This document shows positions 52,921 through 63,330 of a stretch of DNA of 64,000 bases, in pieces. The DNA is from Muscardinus avellanarius. Taxonomy: Eukaryota; Chordata; Mammalia; Rodentia; Gliridae. Both the position numbers and the translations under genes were made by a program. Location of the stretch: contig OY726574.1 in assembly GCA_963383645.1 (NCBI GenBank), forward strand, positions 58,529,851 to 58,593,850. Reading direction: 5' to 3'. The notes beneath the pieces are model-generated. The model was not told the DNA's origin. It saw only the letters and a program-made list of their open reading frames with translations, and ran no database searches. Every line of letters starts with the position of its first letter. The first letter of the stretch is position 1.

Positions 52921-55809
52921 AAAAACAAATACTACAAAATTGGGGGAACTTTCAAACCATCACTCAACAATATATAGATATTCCAGACAAAAAATAAAAT
53001 CGTCAGAGTTAAATTACACTATAGATCAAATAGGTTTGAAAAATCTACTAAATATTTCATCTAGCAGATTCCCAATATGCATTTTTCATCAACACACAGA
53101 ACTTTCTCCAAAACAGATCACATTTTAGTCTGTAAATCAAATGTGAACAAATACTAAAAAAAATCACTTGTTACATTTACATTATCAGACCACAGTGAAA
53201 TAAAACTAAAAATCGGCAACAAGAGAACTTGCAGAAATTACACAAAAACATGGCAATTGAACAATATTCAGTTTCAAATGATCATTGGGTAATTGAGAAA
53301 ATGGTTAAATTAAAAAAAATTCTCAAATCAAAAAAAAAAAAAGATGGAAACAATCTACCAGGTCTTATAAGACATGGTGAAAGCAGTGATAAGAGGAAAT
53401 TGGATGGTTATAAGTGACTAAATTTAAAAAGAAACTTAGAATTCTCAAATAAATAAGCTAATGATGCACCTGAGGGCTTCAGAAAAACAAGTGAAACCCC
53501 AAATTGGTAGAAGGAAAAATAATAAATATAATAGCAGAAATAAATTAAATTGAGACTAACAAGGACAATACAAAGTATTAATGATAAAAAGAGTTGGTCC
53601 ATCTAAAAGATACAGAAAATTGACAAACTACTAAAGAAGAAAGTGAAACAGAAAGACGAGAGAGAAAAACAACACAAATTAATAAAATTAGAGGTGAACT
53701 TAAATATTAAAATTGATACCACTAAACTCCAGGGATCATTCAAAAATATTCTGAAAAAAATATATGCAAATAAATTGGAAATCTCAGAGGAAATGGATAA
53801 ATTTTTAGACACATACAAAATTAAACCAAGGGAATATTTAAAATTAGAAAGATCAATAACAGACAATAAAATTGAAACAGTAATAAAGTCTCCCAAAAAG
53901 GAAAGCCCAAGATGAGATAGATTTGCAGCTGAATTTCACCAGATTTTCAAATAAATGCTTCTCAAATTATTTCATAAAATCAAGTGGCAAATAATATTTT
54001 CAATATTATTCTACACAGCCAGTATTACCTTGCTACCAAAACTTGAGAACACAACAACAAAATTAATAACCAATATTCTTGATAAATACAGAAGTGAACA
54101 TCCTCAACAAAATGCTTACAAATAGAATTCAGTATCACACTAAAAACATCATACATCAGATCAAGTTGGTTTTATTCTAGAGATACAAGTTTGTTTCAAC
54201 ACATGAAAGTCAATAAATATAATTTGCCATACAAAAAGAATAAGATTAAAAGTCAGATGATCATCTCAATAGATGTAGAAAAAAGCCTTTGACAAAATTC
54301 AACATCCCTTCACAAACATACATAAAGAACTATATAAACCAGGTATAAAAGAATCATATCCCAACATAATAAAGGCTGTATATAACAGACCCACTGCGAA
54401 CATCATACTTAATGGAGAAAAAAAGAAGGCATTTACTATAAAATTAGGCATGAGACAAAGGTGTCCACTTTCATCACTCTTATTCAATTAATTACTGAGA
54501 ACTTTAGAGAGAGCAATCAGGTCAGTGAATAAATTAAAGTAGCACAAATAAGAAAGGAAAAAGTCAAATTATTTCTGTTTGCAGATGGCATGATGCTACA
54601 CCTAGAAAACTACAGAGTCCATCAAAATTCCCAGACTCATAGAACTGATAAATTCAGCAAATTAGTAGGATACAAAATCAACATACAAAAATTAGTAGTC
54701 TTTCATTAATAAATTTAATGAGAAGGCAGGAATAGAATACTATTCACAATAGCTTTTTAAAAAGCAAAACAATGAACCCTAGGAATAAACCTAACCGAGG
54801 AAGCAAAAAAACCTCTACAATAAACATTATAAGTCCCCAAAGAGAAAATGAAGATGAAATGAAAGATGAAAAGCCATCTTATGATCATGGATTGGGATAA
54901 TTAATATTGCTAAAATGGCCACATACAAAGTAGTCTGTAGAGTTAACAAAATCCCCATCAAAATGCCAAATTATATCCTTAATAAAATTAGAAAAAAATC
55001 TAAAATTCATATAAAAGCACAAAAGACCTGAATTGCCAAAGTGATATTGAGCAAACAGAGCAATTCTGGAGATATCACAATATATAATTTCAAATTAATA
55101 TAGATATATTGCAACAAAAGTATGGCATTGGAATAACAATAGACAGACGCACAGACCAATTAGAATGAAAGAGAGGACCCAGGTAAACCTATGCATACAC
55201 AGCCATCTAATTCTTGACAAGCCAGAAACATATTGGATAAAGACAGTTTCTTCAACAAATGGTTCTAGTAAAACTGGACTTCTATTTGAAGAAACTAGGT
55301 TCCTATCTCTCACCCTGAACTAACATCAACTCAAAATGGGACAAAGACCTAATATAAGACCTTAAACTTTGAAACTTCTAGAAAAAATTATAGAGAAATT
55401 ACTTCAAAATATCAGTATAGACAAATAGTTTCCTGAACCAGACTCCAAGACCTTAGGAAATAATAATGTGAACTGACAATTGAGATTCATATGAAATTAT
55501 AAAGCTCCAGCACAGCAAAGAGAAAATTTAAGAGTGAAGAAAGATCTCACAGAATGGGAGAAAATCCCACCAGTTATTCATTCAGTAGATGATTAATATC
55601 CAGAACATAGAAAGAGCTAAAAAAAAAAAACACCAAAAGGACATGTAATTCAATTAATAAGTAGGGAAATGAGCTAAACAGACACTTCCCAAAAGAAGAC
55701 ATGGGATGGCCAAAATATACAAAAACAATTTTAACATCTTTAGCCATCAGGGAAATGCAAGTCAAAACCATACTGAGATTCCAGCTCATCTTGGTCAGAA
55801 TGGTGGCTG

Positions 55810-55881
<72 letters not shown>

Positions 55882-56160
55882 GCAAGGAAGCAGGGTAAAA
55901 GAAGTCCTTATGTACTCTACCTGTGAATGTAAATTAGTACCACTACTATGGAAAACAATATAATCCAGCTATACTGCTCCTGGCTATAGTTGAAGAAAAT
56001 GAAGTCCACATACAATAGAGATACCTTCATATTAATGTTTATTATGGCACAATTCAATAGCCAAGTTACGGAATCAGTTTAGCTGCTTCTGGATGAATGA
56101 ATAGAGAAGAAAAATGTGATAGTTATATAATGGAGTATTATTCAGCCATAAAGAATAACG
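52921..56160 (+). pseudogene. L1 ORF2 relic of copy B
   Basis: Recognisable parts are an endonuclease tail (53000-53230), a domain rich in Lys/Asn (53640-53915 frame), reverse transcriptase (CAAGTTGGTTTTATTCTAGA near 54170; catalytic box reads FADG instead of FADD near 54580), and the ORF2 carboxyl end (55680-56160). ORF2 would supply nicking and reverse transcription, but dozens of stops and the altered box make this inert. Confidence 0.9.
55810..55880 (+). repeat. Compound (CTA)n(TGA)n trinucleotide repeat within L1
   Basis: About 13 CTA units switch to about 11 TGA/GAT units. It sits where ordinary L1 ORF2 has a variable AACAATAA-type stretch, before GGCAAGGA. Confidence 0.97.
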
Positions 56161-56689
56161 AAATCATGTCACCTGTGAGGAAATGGATATAATTTAAGAT
56201 TATCATGGTAAGTAAAAGAAGCTGAACTCAGAAATCCAAGTCCCACATGTTTTCTCTCCCATGTAAGATCTTTGGGGAAAAGGCAACATAAAAGCAGAAA
56301 GAGGCATATTAGTGAAGGGGAAAGAAATCAAGGAAGGGGAATTATAGGAAAAATATATATGAAAGAGAGGATATATACATATATACATATATACATATAA
56401 TATATATTATATATATAATCAAAATAGGATGTATGCACACACAAAACTGTCACAATGAAACCCGATGATTCGTGCAATTAATATGTGCTAATAATTATAA
56501 TAAAAATATATAAATATTAATATTGTTTACTTGTAGCTTTTCAGAATATTTTCTATGGATATCCAACCTCTCCCATATATATCCTAGACTCTTTCCATCT
56601 CTAAATACTATATAATAAGCAATTTCCAAGTAAGTGACTATAAATTTACATTATCTTATTTTTCCATGATGCTTTCAGAGACAACTTTT

Positions 56690-56812
56690 ATTATGGTACA
56701 GTTTGCATAGAGTAAAATGCACTGATCTAATGTATACCTCGAAGATTATCTATGTCCTTCAATTCTTGTATTTAGATCAAGGACAAAAAGTCCCTATCTT
56801 CCCACCTTTAAG
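56690..56812 (-). mobile_element. Ancient L1 (L1M-type), first part
   Basis: TGGTACAGTTTGCATAGAGT and ACTGATCTAATGTATACCTC resemble old minus-strand L1 3' UTR. It is interrupted by a younger L1 end and resumes at 57336. Confidence 0.45.
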
Positions 56813-56814
56813 AA

Positions 56815-57335
56815 ACGTCCACATCATGGAACCAACCCAGTTATCAACAGATGAATGTAGCACAGAATTATGGGATATACAAACAATGGAATTCTACTCA
56901 GCTTACCCAGTCAAAGAACAAAATTACATCTGCAGGAAAATGGATAGACCTGGAGACCATCATTTTAAGTGAGATGAGCTAGGCACAGAAAGTGAAGGAT
57001 CCTATGTTTTCTCTGATATGTAGAAGCTAGGGATTAATTGGGATACCAGCGGGACTATAGAAAATTCAGGAGAAACCCCAGTGAAGAGATAGAGGAGGCG
57101 TAAGGGAAGACAGGCATAGGGGGAGAGAGAATCAGTGAAGAAAAGACTTCTACTGTCATGTACATATACGAAATTATCAAGCCAGTCCCCATATCATGTG
57201 TGGGGCAGGGGAGGGCGTGGCACAGTAGCCTGTAAGGGGGGAGAAGCTGACCAAGCGCATGTGTGCTCCCACCACTCTGAACTACATTCTGGTGGATACT
57301 ACAGTGCACCGACAGAAGTGCATATATCAAAAAGA
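56815..57335 (+). mobile_element. L1 3' end inserted in older L1
   Basis: CACATCATGGAACCAACCCA, CAATGGAATTCTACTCAGCT, AAAATGGATAGACCTGGAGA and TAGAAGCTAGGGATTAATTG are the ORF2 terminus and start of the 3' UTR. The frame 56703-56972 contains the ORF2 end. The 3' edge near 57335 lacks a clear tail. Confidence 0.85.
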
Positions 57336-57590
57336 AGTGTTCCATCAACAAACTTCCCTCTTCAAGGTAACCTCTGTTCTGCCCTTATTTATCATCAATT
57401 AGAAAGTTCAATTGAATAAATGCACCACAATTTATCTAACTAACCCGCCTAACTCTTCGTTAATGGAATTTTAAGTATTTCAAATTGTTTGCTGTTTCAA
57501 ATGCAGCAGAATAAGCATGTTTTGTTTTTGCTTTTAATATGGAAATTAAACTTCTCTTTGCCTGCTTTTCTTTTCTCTATGGGAAGAACT
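57336..57590 (-). mobile_element. Ancient L1 (L1M-type), second part
   Basis: TTCCCTCTTCAAGGTAACCT, CACCACAATTTATCTAACTA and ATTTCAAATTGTTTGCTGTT fit the order of the old L1 seen at 13.3 and 42.6 kb. Confidence 0.5.
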
Positions 57591-57687
57591 GAATGCATAT
57601 ATGTTCCCCCACTTCCAGGGAGGTTTCAAAGATTATTCTCATTCTGTCTTAACAAAAGAAATCTACTTTTATAAAATTACAAATGAT

Positions 57688-57885
57688 CTGAGTGTGAGGT
57701 GCATGCCTGTACTTCAAGTATTTAGCAGACTGAGACAGGAGGATGAAAGGTTAGAGGACAACCTCAGAAACCTAGCAAGGACATCTGCAACATAGTGAGC
57801 TCTTATTTCGGAATTAAAAATAAAAAGGGGCTGGGGGTACAGCTTGCAAACAGAATTCCCATGGGTTTAATCCCCAGTGCCACAA

Positions 57886-57920
<35 letters not shown>
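57688..57920 (+). mobile_element. B1-dID SINE with (AAAT)n tail
   Basis: GAGGTGCATGCCTGTACTTC, GGGGCTGGGGGTACAGCTTG and GGGTTTAATCCCCAGTGCC, then an (AAAT)n tail at 57883-57920. The ERV2-type element begins within a few bases of this tail. Confidence 0.92.
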
Positions 57921-57925
57921 CAAGT

Positions 57926-59261
57926 TGTTGCCGGCGGGTTCAGTCCTGTGGGGGGCAAGTCCACTAGCGGTCGGGGGCCTCAGAAAGATGGGACAAAAGG
58001 CAGGCGACGTTCTGCAGATTCTTATCTGCAGTGGTTCTTTCCCCTCTATGAATTCCTTAAGTTTTTAGTTACGGCGCTTTGGAAAAGAACCTGGGGTGGA
58101 CAAAGGCTTCTTGAGCCAATGACACTTTATTACGAAAACCCCAAGAAATGTATACACTTCACCAGTAAAGTTAAGAGAAAGGGGGGCGGGTGTCTTTCAG
58201 CTGGCTGTTGGCCTTTGAAGAATTAACTTCTGTTTCTCTCCAAGGTCTTGCAGATAAGCAGCTCCAGGTGGCAGCCTCCCAGGATAGTCAAGGCTTGGGA
58301 GCTTCTCGGGGAATCTTCTTTAACTTTTTCTGGAACTTTTCCATCTTTTGGGCTCAGTTCATATAGCAAGTGTGGGGAGATGTGGTGATTCAGGTGTTGG
58401 CATCTTATCTTCTAAATCTGAAAGCTTAAGCATACTCACAACACAGTTTGGTAGACAAAATACCGCAAATAACACCACAAGGTTCTTAGTTCTAATTGTC
58501 AGATGTATTTTCTTAACTGCTGAGCACTCTTCTTTAAACAACAAGCCTATTAAAAGTCTACTTATCTTTAATAATCCACTTCCCTGTCACAAACTCTCTG
58601 CAGTCTGCTTCTAACTTTCTAATTTCTTTCTTTTCCAGTTGGGACTTTCTTATGATAAGCTCTTTTTCATGCAAAAATGCTTTTCTTACTCTTACGGTAT
58701 TTCTTTTCCTTCATACATATATATTTAAAATGTCTGTCCTTTATTTTGTAATATTTATTTCTAATTATGCGGCCAGTTTTTCTATCTCCTGGAGTGCTCA
58801 CACTGAGGTAAAAGTTAACAGTCTTTTTCTTTGGGTCTATTGTATTTGGGCAGCTAAGTTGTTTCTTTAAGGTCACACACAAAGTTTTTCTCTGTCTCTA
58901 GGCAGGATTTGCCGGAGTTAACGATGAAGGTCGGAGGCCATTTGTGATTGCTGCAGCTGGGGTGCTTATCACAGTACCTGAATTCTGGCCAGTTTCTCAT
59001 TATTGTTGAGCAGAGCCAAGGACGTTTAGACAAATTATTAGAGAGTTTATTTCCACGGACTCAGTTTCTTTTTATAGTTCTAATTTCACATCACTGGAGC
59101 AATTCATGTAGAAAGTTAAAAGGAATAATAGTGAAGGGTATCTAAAAGTGGGGGGTACTTTGGCCAGAGACGACACCTCCTTCTCGGGGCATTTTTGCCG
59201 ATTTAACTATGTGGAGTGGGGTCTCAACACATAGATGCCGAGGCAGCAGGATGTCTTGGCA
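57926..59261 (-). mobile_element. ERV2-type element, 1336 bp, with exact 6-bp TSD
   Basis: ACAAGT lies at 57920-57925 and 59262-59267. The element begins TGTTGCCGGC and ends TCTTGGCA (TG...CA, with TGCC/GGCA inverted ends). On the minus strand it has a TATA-like box (complement at 59068-59077) followed by AATAAA (59046-59051 complement), and a second AATAAA (58126-58131 complement). It is either a long solo LTR or a provirus reduced by deletion. Minus-strand frames of 61 and 71 codons inside are not recognised. Confidence 0.75.
59046..59077 (-). promoter_or_regulatory. TATA box and poly(A) signal, ERV2-type element
   Basis: Minus-strand CTATAAAAAG then AATAAA after about 17 bases, the same arrangement as in the solo LTR at 30608-31014. 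Confidence 0.5.
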
Positions 59262-59317
59262 ACAAGTGGTTTGGAATTTGGATATAGTAGATCTGCACAG
59301 AGAAGTCTGTTGTTGTT

Positions 59318-59700
59318 GTTTTCTGGAATCAAACTCAGGGGCTTTATATCTCTCAGCCACATCCCCTATTTTATTTTTTATTTTGAAATAGAATCTCCCT
59401 AAATTCTGAGGGCCTCACTAAGTTGCTGAGACTGGTCTCAAACCTGTTTTTTTAGGGATGGAACCCAGGAGGATTCTATCTCAGAGCTACACCCCCAGCC
59501 TATTTTTATTTTTTATTTTGAAACAGAGTCTCATTGAGTTGCAAAGGTCCTCACTAAGTAGGTTAGACTGTCTTCAAACTACTATCCTGTCTCAGCTTCT
59601 CAATGCTGGAATAACAAGTGTGCACCACCTGCCCAGCTTCTCAAACCTCCATTACAGCCTCCCAAGTACTCGGATTACAGACGTACTGCCACACCAAGCT
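59318..59700 (-). mobile_element. B1-dID SINE containing another SINE
   Basis: The outer element has the inverted ID half GGAATCAAACTCAGGGGCTT and part of the inverted B1 up to 59445, then resumes at 59639 with TCTCAAACCTCCATTACAGC and ends GCCACACCAAGCTT. Confidence 0.95.
59446..59638 (-). mobile_element. Nested B1-dID SINE with 10-bp TSD
   Basis: TCTCAAACCT at 59436-59445 and 59639-59648 flanks a complete inverted SINE (GGGATGGAACCCAGGAGGAT to CACCACCTGCCCAGCT). The T-run at 59446 is its tail complement. Confidence 0.96.
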
Positions 59701-59704
59701 TGTA

Positions 59705-61093
59705 GAGAAAAAATTTTATATACAGAAAATGTATCTGGTAATCTACAAGGAAAAGGATCTTTCTTAAATCCCAGGGATTTATCCCATTATGATGTATGAA
59801 TACAGTGCAATAATAAAAAATATAAATTAAAAAAATGTTCAAAATCCCAGGGAAATCGGAGGATACAAAAATGGGAGCAGAAGCCATGGATATCCTCCTG
59901 GGGTATCTAGGAACTATTCTAAGGAAGATGCCTAATATCAAAGGGCCAATTTTCTGGGATAAGTGGGGTGGCTTGGGTATGTGAGAGCCACAGTTCCAGG
60001 GCCCTGGTGCTACTGGGGAGGGATGTGTCTACAAAGTACCTACAGCACTTGCCTCTCCATCACCCATGAAGATATGAGACACACTCCAGCGCTGCTTCAA
60101 GGTTCCCATCTGATCATCTGTGTGGACACTTCCTTCTGTCCACACCAAAACCCAAGACCTGTAAAAGGTTGCGGGGCCCTGGGTATCTGCATTTTATGGC
60201 AGGAGAGGGGGTTCTGGACTAGACAAGCTTGAAATCCCTGAGGTGAGCACAGGCTAATAGTGCCCACTATGGGGACATGACAAGAGGGTGAAGGGGAAGA
60301 GTCAGAGGAAGGGAAAACCTCACCTCTAAAGGACCATCCCAGGATTGGTGGGAAGAACTTAAAGACTTTTGAAATAGCCCAGAAAGGGGTAGTGGGCGCC
60401 TGGCTTATGGCACTCGTGTCTGGAGGTGTGCAAGTTACTAGATGCAGAGTGTGTGAGAGAGGAACCTGGGGCACTTTCTTGCTGGAGGCAGCTCAACATC
60501 TGCAACCTACTAAGGACAGAGATCCATGGATCGGCGCTAACAGCATCTCTTGTGACGGAGTGCCAGTCACTGCGATCAGCGTTTCTGCTAGAGGCAGCTT
60601 GTCTGTCCTATCATGGTTGGGAGGTACTCGTTGTCAGATTCACTGACAGGGAGAAGCTGAGCCTCCACAGGGACACGCTCTCCTTATTTTCTTTAGGTCT
60701 TGCACAGATATTTGGAGGACATCTGGTAACCAGGTGGAGCCCCTGATGGAAGACATGCTGAAGTTACTTACATGTTTAAGAATTCTTTTACATTCTGCTC
60801 TTCCAATAATGTTCTGTTCTATTCACCAGCCAGTCAAGGTTGCTGTGGCTTCTGTCGCCCCTGTTTTAAATGTTTCTACCTTCAGACACTTATTTTCATC
60901 ATCCTCTACCAGAGGATGCCTGGTAGGATTGCCTTCAACAGTTGAAGGGCTCAACTTTCTATTCTCATTTCTCTTTGACTTTTAAGCCTTATCTCGAAGC
61001 TCTAACTTTAAATAGTTATATTCTGAATATAGAAATGCAATCAGTAGAGAAGAGACACAAGTTTCTATTTCTTAAAAAATGATTTATTGTTTT
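59705..61093. other. Low-copy DNA, no gene recognised
   Basis: Several overlapping frames lie at 59963-60232, 60097-60474 (minus, 125 codons), 60392-60646, 60426-60746 and 60734-60985. GC content is higher than average. No domain is recognisable and frames on both strands compete, so no gene is called. A decayed retroviral or other repeat segment cannot be excluded. Confidence 0.35.
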
Positions 61094-61099
61094 ATACAG

Positions 61100-61536
61100 T
61101 GTCGGGGCCCACTCGGCTGGACCGAGATGGCACCCAGGCTTGTTGTCAGCGTGGATTCAAGATGGCGCCTAGGCTTGCAGCCAAGTCATAAGACTCACAA
61201 GATGGACGTCTCCTTGAGTATGCGCAGTGTGCCATGCTACGTGCCTGCAGAATGATCAGTGACGCAGCACCTCGTGCTACCACCAGCCTGCCTATGAGAG
61301 AGTCAGAAATGTGCATGCCCTAGCTGTGGGAAGATTGGGGTTGGTAGGGAATAGAGGGAGGGATTATGATGCTGATATATATTGTGCTTGTTGTACGCAT
61401 TGTCGGACATATTGAGATATATTGAGAGGAAGAAGAGAAGAATTAAGGATCCATTCAAGAAGAATTCATATTTTAGCTGAAGAGGTGTCTGTGTCGTTCT
61501 CTAAGTCCCTGCAGGTCAGAGTCTTAGGGGACGATA
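61100..61536 (+). mobile_element. ERV2-type solo LTR, 437 bp, with exact 6-bp TSD
   Basis: ATACAG flanks it at 61094-61099 and 61537-61542. It begins TGTCGGGGCCCACTCGG and ends GGGGACGATA, consistent with an inverted TGTC...GACA end in which the last CA has become TA. It contains an AAGATGGCGCC motif (61159-61169), near-repeated in GATGGCACCCAGGCTTG upstream. No internal sequence accompanies it. Confidence 0.8.
61159..61169 (+). promoter_or_regulatory. YY1-like site in LTR
   Basis: AAGATGGCGCC closely matches the AAGATGGCGGC core reported for YY1 binding. Related ATGG boxes lie at about 61128 and 61201. This shows resemblance only. Confidence 0.4.
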
Positions 61537-61539
61537 ATA

Positions 61540-61873
61540 CAGCACAGAGGTGGGTTATTTAAATGTCTTTGGTCTCTGACAGTGCTGACATCATCTTTTT
61601 CAGGTTTCTGAAGCTTTTGTACATTTGTTAACTTCTGACGTTATCACAGGGAGAAATCACAAGATTGCAAATGGGATTTTATTATTTCATTGAGGGAATA
61701 CATGTGTTGCATGTTAAGAAATAGTTGATGTGTGTTTTATAAACATAAATTTTCATAAAATTTCTACAAATATTACATGCTTTCATATAAGGATTGTATA
61801 TAATAATGTTTAAGAAGTAGCGGTTACATCATTACAAGAAAATGAAAAAAAGCTAACATAAAAACCCTTCATT
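61540..61873. other. Low-copy intergenic DNA
   Basis: Nothing recognised. Confidence 0.45.
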
Positions 61874-61875
61874 TC

Positions 61876-62056
61876 ACCAGGCGTGGTGGCGCACGCTTGT
61901 AATCCCCGTGCTTGGGAGGCACAGACAGGAGGATCACGCAGGTTCCAAGCCAGCCTTGCTGGCTTAAGAGACACTGTTTCCAAATACAAATATAAAAAAT
62001 AGGTCTGGGAGTGTAGCCCGGAAGTAGAAGGGTTTCCAGGAACCCCAGTACCACCA
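61876..62056 (+). mobile_element. B1-dID SINE, hairpin subfamily, with 10-bp TSD
   Basis: CCTTCATTTC at 61866-61875 and 62085-62094. ACCAGGCGTGGTGGCGCACG head, CCAGCCTTGCTGGCTTAAGA (hairpin with two changes), and GGAACCCCAGTACCACC end. Confidence 0.96.
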
Positions 62057-62099
62057 AAAATAAAAGCAAGGGGAAAATAAACAACCTTCATTTCTGAGG

Positions 62100-62596
62100 G
62101 CAGTGGGAAATCAAAACACCATGTGTCTTTGTCTCTTACAGTACAACCAAAAACTCCTAAAAACACTGCTGATGTGTCTATGTAGGCTTAGTTTGCAAAC
62201 TACAGCAATCAGGCTCTTCAACATTACATAACAAAGTTTATATGAAGAACAATTTAGCCTTGAAGAATTGGTGGAAGAATGGCCAAATCAAAAGGAAACC
62301 AGAGAGTCTGCTGAAACTAGGAAAGTAGAGGAGGTAACAAAGGACCAGACTTATTTTCCTTCAGAAAATACAAAGTAAAAAAGGATGGGTGAAACCATGG
62401 TTTTTAAGATCCTGGACATCAGGAGATGAAGGCCAGTGTTCCCTGGGAGACAGAAAAGACGTGGCAGGAGCTTGATGAGCTGAGAGCCTGGAGAGAGTTT
62501 TATTTGATAGTTTTTCTACATTTTCAAAGAGTTGCAAAGAAAGAATATGGATCTTGAGGATATTTATATAAAACCAAAAATATTTAAAACCCAGAA
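62100..62596. other. Low-copy intergenic DNA
   Basis: The minus-strand frame 62361-62690 runs into the following SINE and is not a gene. Confidence 0.45.
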
Positions 62597-62599
62597 TGA

Positions 62600-62688
62600 G
62601 CCAGGTATGGTGGCACACCCCTGTAATGTTGTGGCTGTAGCTCGAAGGTGGAATGCCCCTGGGTTCAACCCCCAGTACTGCCAAAAAC
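62600..62688 (+). mobile_element. B1-dID SINE with the middle deleted
   Basis: About 28 bases of B1 head (GAGCCAGGTATGGTGGCACA to CCTGTAATG) join directly to an ID half (TGTGGCTGTAGCTCGAAGGT, GGGTTCAACCCCCAGTACTG). The B1 body and linker are missing. Confidence 0.9.
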
Positions 62689-62744
62689 AAACAACTACTT
62701 CCATTATTCTTCTAGATGTGGCCTGGAAATGGGGAAATGGATGA

Positions 62745-62950
62745 AAATCAAGAAGCAGGAAGCACAGGGGTATTTCAGAGCTAGCAGTAAGGACAAGCCA
62801 CTATTGCCAGGCAGAGTCAGCATCCCAGGAGGAAGGATCCAGCTGGCTCAGCTGGTGCCACCTGCCACCACTGGTGGTGCCCTCCACGGGGAGGGAGCAG
62901 TTGGAAGGATCCTCCCTCAACAGCTGCCCACAGAGGGAGAAATGGAATTC
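62745..62950 (+). pseudogene. Possible retroviral dUTPase-protease relic
   Basis: The frame at 62648-63010 contains RVSIPGGRIQLAQLV, followed by a Gly-rich stretch. It resembles the GDRIAQLV-type carboxyl motif of trimeric dUTPases, which ERV2 elements carry next to protease. A normal motif would lack the extra residue between R-I and A-Q-L. Only about 30 residues support this and no protease active site (DTGA) is visible. It could be chance. Confidence 0.3.
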
Positions 62951-63084
62951 CCCGAAAGTAAGCTGGATACAACACAATCTATCTATACATGGCTTTGGGG
63001 ACTTTGTTGATGTTCTGTGAACACTTATGCTTATATTCTTTGTGACATTTGAGCACGGGACAATCTATTTAATACATCTGATTT

Positions 63085-63330
63085 CTTATATTTTAATGGG
63101 TGCATTGCAATTATGCATCATAGCAAGATTCAAAGTGTTGCAAATATACCTGCGCCCGGCACTCTTCCATATTAGCGAGACCGGTTACAAAACCTGCATA
63201 TGTGGACATAACATTATTTAAACTGTCTCTTCCCATAGTCATTCTTTATCTTGTGTTCACCCACCCCCAGTCCCCTTCCAGTTTGCTTCTGGCCCCCCTC
63301 CTTGTTCATCTGCTTTGCAATTTGATCACT
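63085..63330 (-). mobile_element. L1 3' UTR fragment (possible)
   Basis: TATTTTAATGGGTGCATTGC and a CACCCCCAGTCCCCTTCCAG stretch are similar to the minus-strand L1 starts at 22.1 and 31.7 kb. No TSD found. Confidence 0.4.

Larger units (their letters stand above)
52546..56515 (+). mobile_element. L1 copy B, long and decayed, directly downstream of copy A
   Basis: Starts in the ORF2 endonuclease region (ACAGCAGGATTAGCTGTACT) right after the tail of copy A. It contains a SINE (52731-52902) and a trinucleotide array (55810-55880), passes through the reverse transcriptase and carboxyl regions, and ends in an AT-rich 3' UTR (ATTATAATAAAAATATATAA). More diverged than copy A in most parts. Confidence 0.92.
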
